A stretch of 64,000 nt of DNA, taken from Castor canadensis (taxonomy: Eukaryota; Chordata; Mammalia; Rodentia; Castoridae). The position numbers and the translations under genes were made by a program. The notes under the pieces were generated by a model, which was not told where the DNA came from, ran no database searches, and worked only from the letters and a program-made list of their open reading frames with translations. This document shows positions 12,030 through 23,239 of this stretch, piece after piece (the stretch's first letter is position 1; each line of letters starts with the position of its first letter). Location: positions 13,761,014 through 13,825,013 of the forward strand of contig NC_133403.1 of NCBI RefSeq assembly GCF_047511655.1, read 5' to 3'.

Positions 12030-12770
12030 ACACACTGAAAACTATTGAACGATATGGGGTGGGAAAAGAGTGAGAGTGAAGAGTAGAGGAAGGAGTTAGA
12101 CTGATTTAAACACAATATATTTACAGGTAAAATACCAAGGCAAAATCCCCATTGAAAAATGAACAGACACCTAAACAACAAAGGACAGGAATATAAAGCA
12201 GGTTATGTTAAGAGGAGGACACTAGGGACACTAGTGGGAGGGGGAGGGTAAAATAAGAGCGTAAAGGAGGGTGAATATGGTTGGTGTATTTTCTATACAA
12301 GTATGAACATGGAACACTGAAACCTGCTGAAGTCACCTTAAGAAGGGTAACAATGTAGGAGGGGGAATAATGCAGGGGATGAATCAATTTGTGGTATAAA
12401 ACATGTACACATGGAAATGTCAAAATGAAACTGTATATAACTATTATATACTAACAAAAATGTTTCAAAATGACCCAAACATCATATGCACATATGAATA
12501 AAAGCAAACAAATGTTTCAAAGAAATGAAGGACAGGATGATAAAACAGATCTTGTCTGGGGGTAGGTATCAATGGGAGGGGGGAAGGCATAAAGGGGGAA
12601 GGAGGGTGAACATGGTGGATGTATTTTGTATCCATGACTGACGATAGAACCATAAAACCTGTTGAAATTGTACTATGAAGGGGAATGAAGGAGGATGGAA
12701 GGGGTGAATCTAATTAAGATATATTGTAAGCATACATGTAAATATCACAATGTATCCCCCCGTACAAATA
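12030..12770 (+). mobile_element. Two LINE-1 3' UTR segments, plus strand
   Basis: Two related units (about 12030-12505 and 12520-12770) each carry a purine-rich G tract, GAGGGTGAAYATGGTKGRTG-like text and a tail near AATAAAAGCAAACAAATG. Such G-rich polypurine 3' UTRs are typical of mammalian LINE-1. No ORF2 frame is intact. Confidence 0.6.
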
Positions 12771-12844
12771 TAATATGCTAATAAGAATATTTTATTTTCT
12801 CTTTCTTTCTTCCCCCTTTTTTCTTTTTCTCTTTCTTTCTTTTT

Positions 12845-13150
12845 AAATAAATTTTTTATTAGGACATATTCATTATACAGAGGGGGATTCATGGTGACAA
12901 TTCCAATTAGAATTGTACATTAGTTACATCGCTCCCGTCACCTCTTCCCATCAACCCCCTCCTTGTCCCACTTAAAGCAATTGCAAGAGGTTTCTTTGTT
13001 CTATTTCAAATAGGTTTATTAAGTCCATCAACCATATACCGTCACCTTAATCTCCTTCATTCCCCCTCCCCCCTCCCCTCTCCCCCTCCCCCTTTACTCC
13101 CCTCCCCCTCCCATGCCACAATGTACCCCACCCAACACAATAAAAAAATA
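12845..13150 (-). mobile_element. LINE-1 3' end, minus strand, with C-rich polypyrimidine tract
   Basis: Opens with the reverse of a LINE-1-like tail (TTTTTTATTAGGACATATTC). It contains a CCCTCCCC tract at 13061-13112, the complement of the G tracts in the neighbouring plus-strand copies. It faces them tail to tail. Confidence 0.55.
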
Positions 13151-13183
13151 AAATGTCTGAAAAAAAATTAAAATTTGAATAAT

Positions 13184-13400
13184 AGTTGGGCACTGGTGGC
13201 TTTTGCCTCTAATCCTAGCTACTCAAGAGGCAAAGATCAGGAAAATTTTGGTTCCAAGGCAGCCTAGGCAAATAGTTCTCGAGACCCTATCTTGAAAAAC
13301 CCATCACAAAAATAGGGCTGCTGGAGTGGCTCAAGGTGTAAGCCCTGAGTTTAAGCCCCAGTACTGCAAAAATAAATAAATAAATAAATAAATTTAATAA
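13184..13400 (+). repeat. B1-dID SINE with (AAAT)n tail
   Basis: Complete plus-strand dimer. The tail has become (AAAT)n at about 13370-13393. Confidence 0.75.
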
Positions 13401-13796
13401 TAAAATTAAATTAAAAAATACATTTGAATAATACATCTTGGCACTACTTCCACATCAATATGTAGAGAGCATCCCTATTGTTTTTACATTTGCATTTTAT
13501 TTCATTATGAAGCTATATCATAGTTTATTTAACCAGTCTCCATAGGTTGATGTTTAAATTATTTTAATTTTATTTAAATATTAAAGCTAAAATATTAAAA
13601 TTATTTGCAAACTTCCATTGAAAACAATGCCACAATGTTGCTTCATCTGTGTATCATGTCATGTATGTTTAGGTATTTCTCTAGGATGCATTCCCAGAAG
13701 CAGAATTGCATATTAAATGATACATACACATCTGTAAATACAGTTATAAAGGTTACGCTATTTTGTACTGTAGCAGCAATGTAAAAGAATGACTGA

Positions 13797-13926
13797 AGGT
13801 GGGCATGATGGTGCTCACCTGGAGTACCAGCTACTCAGGAAGCTGAGATGAAAGGATAGCTTGAGCCCAGGAGTCTGAGACTATCCTGGGAAGTGTGGCA
13901 AGACCCCATCAAAAAAAAAAAAAAAA
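13797..13926 (+). repeat. B1-like SINE
   Basis: Monomer beginning GGTGGGCATGATGGTGCTCA and ending in A16. Confidence 0.7.
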
Positions 13927-14354
13927 TCCTGTCTTCCCACAACATCAACAGCCTGTGTCAGAAAGGTCTGGGCTTACGTGGCAGTGGCTTGACACAGTAT
14001 AGATTTATTTCTGACATGGGCAGGGCGACATTCCTCTATGCAGTGACTCAGCGTTGCAGGCTACTGGAAACTCCACCATCCCGAGGCTACACCAAATGGA
14101 ACATCTGACGGAAGACAAACTGGAGGCCCTATAATTTAGTAGCAGTAGCTATCAAATCCTTCAGCCCTGAAAGAACATATTAATTCTGTTCACGTTTTAT
14201 GGACCAGAATGAACCACATGCTAAACTTTAATTCAGAGAGTACGAGGAAATACATTCTCCATATTCCCAGAAGTAGAGAATTGGATATTGGTGACCTTCT
14301 ATGTCTAACTTTTAGATTCTTGACAATCTGATAGGTGAAAAAATGTTCAGACTA

Positions 14355-14490
14355 GCTAGGCATGCTAGTACATACCTGTAATGCCAGCATTCAGGAAGCT
14401 GAGGCAGAAGAATCTTGAGTTTGAGGCGAGCCTTGGCTACATAGTAAGTTTGAGGACAGGCTGGAAAACCCTGTCTCAAAAAACCAAAAA
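14355..14490 (+). repeat. B1-like SINE
   Basis: Plus-strand monomer containing an extra copy of its middle part (GGCTACATAGTAAGTTTGAG then GACAGGCTGG). Confidence 0.65.
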
Positions 14491-14579
14491 AGTTCAAAGT
14501 AGTTTTATTTTGCATTTCTTTTAGTAGGAGTGAATTGAGTATCTTTATCTTTTCACATGTTTAAGGATTATCATCAGGT

Positions 14580-14778
14580 TTTTTGTTTCTTGGTGGCACT
14601 GAAATTTGAACTAAGGGCCTCACCCTTGTTAGGCACTTCGCCAACACTGTTTTGTGTTGGGTTTTTTGGAGATAGGGTCTCGAAAACTATTTGCCCAGGC
14701 TGGCTTCAAACTGTGATCCACCTGATCTCTGCTTCCTGAGTAGCTAGGATTATAGGTATGAGCCACTGGTGTTGGGCA
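14580..14778 (-). repeat. B1-dID SINE
   Basis: Minus-strand dimer. The ID half is slightly shortened. Confidence 0.7.
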
Positions 14779-15252
14779 TCATCAGCAGTACTTTTAAAAA
14801 GCTCTAGTTAATTCTAATGCAAGGCAGTCTTGTACCTTATGTGACTTTCCTACTCAGTCTAGGTTTTCCATCTGAGATGAACATCTTTCACCTCCATGAT
14901 TAGCAGGACAGTAGAGGCTTAAGAACTTGTCCTATAGCTGAGATTCTTCCTTTTATGTATGTAAAATAGGAATGGTTTAAATTTCACTAGCAAATACCTT
15001 TTAGTTCATAACCATAGTGTTCATGCTATATAATTTATGCTCCTTAATTGGTGACTGTATGGTTATTCTGTAATAGTTCAAGCCAGAAATCTTTGCCTAA
15101 AACAACCATGACTCAGTGTTTACTAAGTGCCCTGTATCAATGTCTGTGATCATTCGCAACATCTGTGACATGATATTTAATGTTCCATCAGGATCCAGAA
15201 TGATTGGTGATTTCCATACACATTACTCCTGTTTCTAATAAAATTAAATGAT

Positions 15253-15510
15253 TTTTTCCTTGTGGTACTGGGATTTGAACTCAGGGTCCACACCTTGAGC
15301 CACTCCACCAGCTCTTTTTTTGTGTTGGGTATTTTCAAGATAGGGTCTCGTGAACTGTTTGCCTGCGGAGGCTTTGAACCAGGATCCTCTTGATCTCTGC
15401 TTCCTGAGCAGGTAGGATTACAGGTGTAAGCCACTGGTACTTTTCCTTTTTTTAAGTTGATTGTCTCACGTATTTTGTTACAGTAACAGAAAGACTAACA
15501 CAACGACCAA
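15253..15510 (-). repeat. B1-dID SINE beside a MaLR-like LTR end
   Basis: The dimer covers 15253-15440. Bases 15452-15505 resemble the plus-strand end of a MaLR LTR (GTATTTTGTTACAGTAACAG, GACTAACACAA), so the SINE may have inserted at an old LTR. Confidence 0.55.
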
Positions 15511-15587
15511 AGTATTTTATAACTGACCTTCACTGTACTTCACTGTACTGTCATCTCTAGTAGGGTAAACATGAAGGTAAATCTTTT

Positions 15588-15672
15588 ATTTTTTTGTGGT
15601 ATTGGGATTTAAATTCAGGGCTTCACACTTGCAAAGCAGGCACTCTTCTACTTGTGTGATACCTCCAGCCTG
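15588..15672 (-). repeat. dID half-element
   Basis: Only the tRNA-like half is present, with a T-rich tail on the left. Confidence 0.6.
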
Positions 15673-15810
15673 ATAAAATCTTTTAGTGATTTAGAAAGCA
15701 GACAAAAGACTTCAACACAAATCCACCTTTCCTAATATAAGATTAAAACCCCAAAAGTTGGTATAAAATTATGGACTTACTTTTTCCTTCTTGGTTCCCT
15801 ATTTCTACAC

Positions 15811-16137
15811 TTTTTTTTTTTTTTGTTCCTAGTGGGTTTTGAACTCATGCTTGCTAGACAGGGGCTCTACCACTTGAGTCACTCTACCAGCCCTTTTTTG
15901 CATTAGGTATTTTTGAGATAGGGTACTGTGAACTATTTGCCTGGGCAGGCTTTGAACCAGGATCCTCCTAATCAGCTAGGATTATAGGTGTGAACGACAG
16001 GCACCTGGTTGGTTTCTACATTTTTTTTCTTTTGAGACACTGTCTTGCTATTAGCCCAGAGGGCCTCAAACTCGTGATCCTCCTGCCTCCACCTCCAGAG
16101 TGCTGGGATTACAAGTATTAACTACCATGCCCATCAC
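15811..16137 (-). repeat. B1-dID (15811-16012) and B1 (16021-16137)
   Basis: Both are minus strand and almost abut. The second element sits against the B1 5' end of the first. Confidence 0.7.
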
Positions 16138-16654
16138 AGAGCATTTCTTATGGACATTTTTCCTTCTGAAACTGAAGAGTTTGTTTTTGTTTAAACCCCC
16201 AGATCACCTCTGGTCCTCCTACTCAATTCCTAGTGCTTGGTCTACTTGAGTAGTAGTCATGGCTGAGGTCAGGGTCAAACCCTCTTGGGATTAGGCAATC
16301 AGATCAGTCTATACTTGTAACACCAGAGTGACTCAATGGTACAAAGTTTACTCACCATGGATTCATGATACAGTCTTCACCAGCTAAGGAATACTGTTAT
16401 GCTTTTGGCTGCAACAGTAGAAATCCCAGTCTTAAATAGTTGAAGCTATAAGGCTGTTTGTTATTTCCCAGAACACAAAGTCTATTGCAGGACTACCCAA
16501 GACACATGATCCAGGCCGTGGCACTGCTTCTATGTGATTCTCCTGGTTCTAACTTCCTTCAGATTTAGGCTTTATTACCTGGCAGAGAGTAAGGCCTCAC
16601 ATCCAGGAACAACAATGCCCAGTGGAAGAATGAGTGTTTCCTTGTGTCTTTTTC

Positions 16655-16862
16655 TTGTGTGTGTGTGTGCAGTCCTGGAGTTTGAACTCAGGGCCTCACA
16701 CTTGCTGGACAGATTCTGTGCCACTTGAGCCATGTCCCCAACCCCCCTTATGTTTTTTTTAAGAGGTTTTTTTTTTTTTTTTTTCTGGTGGTACTGGGGT
16801 TTGAACTCAGGACCTCACACCTGCTAGGCAGGCGCTCTACCACTTGAGCCACTCCATCAGCC
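16655..16862 (-). repeat. Two dID half-elements
   Basis: 16655-16745 and 16767-16862. The second has a T20-like tail and the near-consensus text GGTTTGAACTCAGGACCTCA. Confidence 0.7.
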
Positions 16863-16879
16863 CAGAAGCTTGCTTTTGA

Positions 16880-16911
16880 ACCAGTATGAAATCACCATAC
16901 TGGTGATTTCA
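16880..16911. repeat. Two overlapping perfect inverted repeats
   Basis: Stem A: 11 bp, 16887-16897 with 16901-16911, loop TAC. Stem B: ACCAGTAT at 16880-16887 with ATACTGGT at 16897-16904, 9-nt loop. The stems share bases and cannot form together. Confidence 0.7.
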
Positions 16912-17139
16912 AGGCCAGGAACCTCACTAGTCTGTTCTTGAAAATCTGCGAAATACGTTAATTACTGAAGTCCTTCCGAGTCTCCCATCTCAGCTGGGTC
17001 TGCAAGTCTGTTGATTGGTAACTGACCTCTCCTATCCTCTACTTCCGCTCCCACCGATTTCAACCTCATGAAGAAAATAGAGGTTGTCAGATGGCAGCTC
17101 CTAGCTACAAATTTATCTGTACTTCTATGGGTTGAGTCA

Positions 17140-17500
17140 TGGTCCTTGTACAAAATTATGCTGGTCTGGAGTCCTAATCCTGTGTCTCAGAATGTGAGGA
17201 GATAGGGTCTTTAGAGAGGTAACCGATCAAAAATGAGTTGATAGGGTAGGACTTGACTGGTGATTGGGCCTTGGATGGATCCTGATTGGTGTCCTTCTAA
17301 AAAGGGTAACCTCAGACACAAAGAGATGAACGAAAAGAGAGGATGATGTAAAGATCAGGGAGAACACTATGTGAATGCAAAAGACTGTCTTATACAAGCC
17401 AAGGAGAGAGGCCTAGAACAGAGCTTTGCTTCTCAGTTCAGCTCTTAGAAGAAACTGACCTGCCTGACAACTGAAACACAATTTTTGTTGCGTAAGTTGT
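17140..17500 (+). mobile_element. MLT1-type LTR (ERVL-MaLR) remnant
   Basis: Matches in memory the MLT1 layout: GGAGTCCTAATCCTGTGTCT, then ATAGGGTCTTTAGAGAGGTAA, and CAAGCCAAGGAGAGAGGCCT. It is ancient and diverged, with no internal retroviral genes. Confidence 0.6.
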
Positions 17501-17561
17501 TACATTGGGCATTGTTACTGGGAATCTAATACAATATTTATGCCCACTCTCTTTCCTCACT

Positions 17562-17855
17562 CTTGCCTGGATGGCAATCCTATCTATGTCTCCTGCATAG
17601 CTGGGATTATAGACATGTTTCATCACACCTGGTTTGTTTTGCTGAGATGGGGTTCCCACTAATTTTTTTGTCCGAGCTAGTTTCAAACCAAGATTCTCCT
17701 GATCTCTACCTCCCAAGTACTTGGGATGACAAGCATGAGCACCACACCCAGTCTTTTTTATTTTTTGTTTGAGACACCACTTCGCTGTGTAGCCCAGGCT
17801 GGCCTGGAAGTCACGATCCTCCCATCTCAGCCTCCTGAGTGCTAGGATTATGGTG
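17562..17855 (-). repeat. Tandem B1-like units, minus strand
   Basis: Three B1-like units: 17562-17632, 17633-17755 and 17763-17855. The first two resemble the B1-B1 part of the trimeric SINEs seen elsewhere in the window. Confidence 0.6.
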
Positions 17856-18129
17856 TAGGGTCCCATGCCTCACTGAGGCCTCTCTCCTTGGGTGTGTAAC
17901 TCATCTTTCTCCTTATCTTTACCCTTCACCCTTCCACCAAGTCCCAGCGTTCTTTTGATTCTGTTCTCCACCTCCATTTGGCTTTCCACAGCCAAGTTTA
18001 GGAGACCTTGAAGGCTGCAATGTTGCCCAGCAGGTAAGCTGGGATCCCTGAAGGCAAAACTGCTTGCAAAGTGTAGCGGTCTGCTGTTCTTCCTTCCCCA
18101 CAGTCAAGGGGTGGACCTCTCAGAAGTCT

Positions 18130-18580
18130 AACAGGGACAACAAACTTTGACCCATGGCCAAATAATGACCTCCCTCCATTTTCTCCCTCCTGTGAACTAA
18201 ATGGTTTTTATATTTTTTAAGTGAATGGAACACAAACATTAGTATTTTGTGACATGAAAATTATATGAAATTCATGTTTGTGTTCATAAAATAAAGTTTT
18301 ATTGGAATACTGCATCTCATTTATAGATATCATCTTTGGCTGCTTTTGTGCTACAATGGCAGAGTTGAGTAGCTGTGAGAGATGGTTTGGCCTGTAGTCT
18401 TAAAACAATTTCTGGCCCTTTACAGACGTTTGCTAATTTCCCCTAGCAAGGCCTTCACAGTGTGGCCCCTCAATCTCGGACCTCTGTCTCCAGAGCCATG
18501 GGCTGAATAAACCCATACTCTTTACAAATTAGTGAGTCTACAGTATTCAGTTATAGCAACAGAACAAGGACTAAAACACG
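18130..18580 (+). mobile_element. Ancient interspersed repeat followed by MaLR LTR end
   Basis: 18130-18445 contains AATAAAGTTTTATTGGAATA and GGCAGAGTTGAGTAGCTGTG, phrases of an old mammalian repeat whose family name I cannot fix. 18459-18580 resembles a MaLR LTR end (GTATTCAGTTATAGCAACAG). Confidence 0.45.
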
Positions 18581-18776
18581 TGACTCTTGAGAATTTTGTT
18601 TTGAGTCATTGTACCATATGAGAGGTGGTACTATTTATGGAGACAGGCAACTAGGGAGTGGAAAAGAAATGCAGAAGTTTGCTAGGTCTTGATCTTGTTG
18701 CAAGAGGGGGCAAGGAGGCAGAAGACAGGCTACAAGAGCTCTCTGATGACATGAAAGGGTTTTTAACTCACTTTTT

Positions 18777-18858
18777 CTTTTCTTCTGTGGTGCTGGGGAT
18801 TGAACCCAGTACTCATACGTGCTAAGCACACGCTTTAACACTGAGCTGTAACTCTAGC
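18777..18858 (-). repeat. ID element
   Basis: Minus-strand ID with GGTGCTGGGGATTGAACCCA, close to the classic rodent ID consensus. Confidence 0.7.
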
Positions 18859-20241
18859 CAAGAGGGTTTGTAAATGGAGCCTCAAGGACCAAACACATGA
18901 AGAGTCAATAAGGAGGATCCCCTCTGCCCACTCTTTTTGAAAATAACTATATAGGAGACAGAATTTGATTAACAAACAACTTCACATTATATTTTATGGA
19001 ATATGCTCATCTGTTGAGTTGAAGGCATGGAGGATACAAGCTGTCTGAATACAAACTCCCCACCCCATCCTTGTCAAATGAGCACTTTCAATGACTGGCT
19101 TATCATTTTATACATAAGACAATTCACTCATCAGAGTTGAAGATGCTTAACAACACTCATAACTTCAAAAATCCTGCAGAAAAGGCATATGTAGGCGAAG
19201 CAGATTTTTACCAAATCAGTGTAGTGTACATTTAAAATTACATATTTACAGAAAGAAGAGAAAGAGATTGAAATGCACTGCTGTATTTTTTTTTTTCTTG
19301 CCACCCGAGTTAAGTTCAGGTCTCCTTTCCTGCAGAGTGCAAAAGAGATAAGGTAACTTCATTGTTGTTAAGTTACAAATTACTAAATGTTAGAAACAGT
19401 CTCCTCCAAAAAAGAATGCACTTATTTTTTGTTAGTAGCACACTTAGCAAATAACCAACCTTAAAGTTAGGAAAGCCACTTTTTAAAAGGCACAGTTTGT
19501 TTCCCGCTCAACTGTGGAAATGGAAATCTGCTTTGCAGAACTGGTGTGACAAGGAGGAGGAGTTCATTGGTCTGGGCTGTGGTACCATAACCCATTTCCT
19601 GGCCGGTCCCAGCACTCTCATATCTAGTCTAGAGGGTAAGATGCTTTCTTTTTGATCCCAACATCATGTGGAACCTCTTCAGGTCTTCCTTTGTTTTCCG
19701 TAAAAATGCAAGAACCTTTGCTTCATAAAGTAGTATCAGCAACCAGTCTTTCATGGGCTTGGGAGCATGTGAAGACTCAGCAGTCTTCTTCACATGAAGA
19801 AGCAGCAGCCAGCCATCAGTAGCACAGGGATAATCCCTTAGCAGAAGCCTTACAAGAGGGTTTGATGGAGAACAGGACAAGATAGGTGAGGCCCTCTACT
19901 GTATTATAGGAAGACAGATTTCCAGAAAAGTGAGGGCTACTCTTCTTCCCTGTACTTGGGGTTAAAAAAACAGAAACAATAAATAAGCCAAAAGAAAAGG
20001 AAGGTGTATCAGGTTAGATGAGTCACTAATCCCATAACGCAAATGGAGGCTGCTGATGAGAATTGGCAATGGCCTTTACCTGTATTTATTTTTTTAATCT
20101 GAGTTATAATGATTCATCTTCATCATGAGTCTTTGCCTGATGGTGATAAAGAGAAACAGTGTTACGACAAATATGAAGAACTTGTAAGAGCAAAAAAACC
20201 TGTAAACAATCAGGAGTGGAAATCAGATGGGCTGGTCTGCA

Positions 20242-20328
20242 ATTTTTTTTTTTAATGGTGCTGAGGGATGGAACCCAGGGCCTCTGGCATTTTAGGCAAA
20301 TACTCTATCTGAGTTACATCCTCCAGTC
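20242..20328 (-). repeat. ID element
   Basis: Minus strand, T-rich tail at 20242-20253, core GGCAAATACTCTATCTGAGT. Lies in the probable SNAP29 3' UTR. Confidence 0.6.
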
Positions 20329-20697
20329 TTGCTCTTCATTCTGGTTGCAAGTATTTGAGCTGCCTTTTTGCTGAAAGTCCCGTAAAAGACTGTACTAGTT
20401 TTTTTTTTTTTTTGTACTGGGTGTTACATTTACAAATTTCCTTTTACCAACTACCAAGAGAATATTATTGCTGAGCTCATCTGATAAACAAATGTTGAAT
20501 CTGATTATCTTTAATCAAGTCCTTGCATCCTCAGATAGATGAAAATCAGGCTTCCTGAGGTGGTTAGAAAATGACAGGACCAGTGTTCACAGAAAGCTGT
20601 ATTTGTCCATGCAGGCCTTCAATACTTTTAGGAAGGTTGCATATTATGGGATGAGACATTTACAATACATTGTTGCCCCTCCCCCTTTTTGTTAGGT

Positions 20698-20780
20698 TTT
20701 TTTTTTTCCAGTGTTGGGGATTGACCCTATGACCTTGCTTATGGTAGGCAAGTGCTCTACTGAGTCACACCCCCAGCCCT
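20698..20780 (-). repeat. ID element
   Basis: Minus strand. Its 5' end (GGGCTGGGGGTGTGACTC) lies against one copy of the direct repeat that bounds the 5S rRNA fragment. Confidence 0.65.
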
Positions 20781-20849
20781 GTGGCATCTCTTCAGATGAG
20801 ACCGGGCGCGTTCAGGGTGGTGTGGCCGTAGACCTGTGGCATCTCTTCA
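20778..20849 (-). pseudogene. 5S rRNA 5' fragment between 17-bp direct repeats
   Basis: Read on the minus strand from about 20833 to 20795, the sequence begins GTCTACGGCCACACCACCCT and follows 5S rRNA for roughly its first 40 nt, with about three changes. The 17-mer CCTGTGGCATCTCTTCA occurs at 20778-20794 and 20833-20849. The rest of the 5S gene and an A-tail are absent, so it is a truncated pseudogene. Confidence 0.75.
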
Positions 20850-21019
20850 AAGCTTGCTTTGCTTTGAGAGACTGTTTATAGGCTGCAGACTCTAAGGGAG
20901 AGCATCATGAAATGTCACAGGACCCATAGGCCAGTGCTATGTTTTAAGGTGGAAGACACTGCTATTTTAAAGTTTCTGACCTATCTTATTAAGATCAGTC
21001 CCTCTTGTCATCTTCAAAG

Positions 21020-21105
21020 CGTTTTTTTTTTTTTTTTGGAGGGGGGCAGTATTGGTTTGAACTCAGGGCCTAGCAACTCATGCTTCTAGGCAGGTACCCT
21101 ACTAC
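21020..21105 (-). repeat. dID element
   Basis: Minus-strand tRNA-like SINE with a T17 tail. It contains a short duplication (CTAGCAACTCATGCTTCTAG) and abuts the composite insertion at 21106. Confidence 0.6.
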
Positions 21106-21451
21106 TCAAAGTATCTTTTTTTTTTTTTTTGGTGGAGCTGGGTTTGAAGTCAGGGCGTTGCACTTGCAAAGCAGGTGCTCTACCACTTAAGTCATGTCTC
21201 CAATCCATTTTTTAAAATGTTTTTTTGGTTTTAATTTTGTGGTACTGGTGGTACTGGGGTTTGAACTCAGGGCTTCGTATTTGCTAGTAAGCGCTCTTGA
21301 GTCATGCCTCCAGCCCTTCCTCTGGTTATTTTGGAGATTGGGTCTCACTATTTGCCTGAGTTGGCCTCAAACTGAGATCCTCCAGATCTTAGCCTCCCAA
21401 GTAGCTAGGATTACAGGCATGAGCCACCACTGTCCGGCTTCAAAGTATCTT
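21106..21451 (-). mobile_element. Composite B1-dID-dID SINE with 12-bp target-site duplication
   Basis: TCAAAGTATCTT occurs at 21106-21117 and 21440-21451. On the minus strand the enclosed DNA starts at 21439 with a B1 half, runs into a dID (to about 21237), a short A-rich bridge and a second dID (to about 21135), and ends in a tail of about A17. One TSD surrounds the whole block, so it inserted as one unit. Confidence 0.75.
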
Positions 21452-21476
21452 AATAAATTTGTTTTTAAAAGCATCC

Positions 21477-21725
21477 AAGCTGGGTGTGTAACTCCAGCAC
21501 TTGGGAAACTGAGGCAGAAGGATTGTGAGTTCAAGGCTAGCCTGCTCTACACAGGAATTTTATTTTCATTTAGTTTTACTTAATTTTTTGGAGACGGGGG
21601 TCTCACTATGTAGCCCAGGCTGGCCTGGAACTTGCTATTGTAGCTCAGGCTGGCTTTGAACTCGCAATCCAACTGCCTAGATCCTGAAACGCTGGGATTT
21701 CAGGCATGTGCTACCACATCCAGCT
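21477..21725. repeat. Inverted B1 pair: plus (21477-21553) and minus (21580-21725)
   Basis: The plus copy is a shortened B1. The minus copy has a duplicated middle (TAGCCCAGGCTGGCCTGG then TAGCTCAGGCTGGCTTTG). If both lie in the SNAP29 3' UTR, the pair could form an RNA hairpin. Confidence 0.65.
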
Positions 21726-22835
21726 AGAAATCAATTTAGTGAATGCTTCCAAACGTTTCCTTTTGTAAAATGAAAAGAATGAATAAACTGAGCTAGTTAA
21801 AGAGATGTCTGTCTGGGCTTTTTTTTTTCCTTAGGCAAATCCTTCCATAGAAGGTCAGCAACACTTGTGGAGTTCTAGTCCCAAAACTGGGTGGTAGAGA
21901 ACAAAGTGATGATTCAAACGTCACCGTGTAGGAAGTGCAGAAAGGTGGGTGGGAGTCCTGGATGGGTCTGTAGACTGCAGGCACCAAATAAACACTGCTC
22001 TGTTCAAGCCTCGCAATGGCCATTCTCAGACGTGCGCAGGGCTCAGTGGAGGAAGACCGCTGCTGTGTGATACTCCATTCCCACAAGTTCTACAGGGCCT
22101 CACCCTCTGTCAGCCAACCAAGTGGCTTTGAGTCAGTAGAGACTGTTCCCATCCACAGATAAGACGTATGAGATGGGCTCACCCTATTCCCTGCACATTT
22201 CCAGGCATGATAGTCTGAGACTTCCTACTAAAATGTGTGCCAAGGATGGAGTGCAGGAGGGGAAGAGGTGATATCTGTCAACAAAAAGCAAAGGTGGCAA
22301 CACACTCCATTTCTGAGCTAACAATAATCCTTTTCGGGGGAGGAGAAAATCACAAACAATGTGCGCAATGTGTATGCGTGTATGAGTGCATGAAGTGACA
22401 CTACACAAATGTTTGGAAAAGGACCCTTCTCCTCCAAACCCAGGGTCCCTCAACGTTTGGACTTACAGTAAGGCCTAGGAATGAGAAATACAGCAAACAG
22501 GAAAAAGAGGGTGTTGGTTGCAAGACTGAAATTCTGCCACATCGTTCCATACTCATCAAAGTGAGAACTGAAGTCTTTTCTTCTCCTTCTAGCACGGTAA
22601 TCAAAGGCCCAAGGTATTCAGAGCTAGGATGCTGTGCTCACTCAGACTAAACACTCTCAGCATTTGGCTGAAAGAACTTAGGGAGGTATTTCTTCATTGA
22701 AACAAAATCTCGGAAGATCCATTCTATTACAACATTTGCAAACACATGTTAAATCACTAAACAAATCAAATTTCTTGGGAGTTTCAAAAGATCTTTTGAA
22801 TCTTTCATCACCATGGTGGAACTCCATCTCTATCT

Positions 22836-23093
<258 letters not shown>

Positions 23094-23239
23094 TTAAGCT
23101 CCAGGGCATTGGTTACATTTTCCAAAATATGTGGAAGTGAGAAGAAAATCTGTTTACTCAATAAAGTATGTGACTAATATAGCAACTATCCTCTACTTCC
23201 CAAGATAACCGCTGTTGATATACTAGTCTTTGTCTTTTC

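Larger units (their letters stand above)
1770..18900. other. CRKL-SNAP29 intergenic region
   Basis: No exon of a known protein is visible on either strand. The tract is built from SINEs, LINE-1 3' ends, LTR and DNA-transposon remnants and simple repeats, listed below. Fairly repeat-free AT-rich stretches are 1770-2640, 4350-4660, 5700-5900, 5935-6390, 8480-9230, 10290-10730, 13400-13790, 14780-15250, 16140-16640 and 18580-18770. In these I see no coding exon or RNA gene. Confidence 0.8.
19000..22835 (-). other. SNAP29: Probable SNAP29 3' UTR
   Basis: This is downstream of the SNAP29 stop on the minus strand. Bases 18860-20240 and 21730-22835 are almost free of young repeats, unlike the flanks, which fits a retained long 3' UTR; I recall that the human gene has one of several kilobases. 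ID and B1 elements have entered at 20242-20328, 20698-20780 and 21020-21725. An AATAAA reads on the minus strand at 20090-20085, but I cannot prove that it is used, so the left limit is a guess. Confidence 0.45.

Noticed and set aside
17438-17866. 142-codon minus-strand frame
   Set aside because: Made of tandem B1 units and an LTR remnant; similar SINE-derived frames occur throughout the window.
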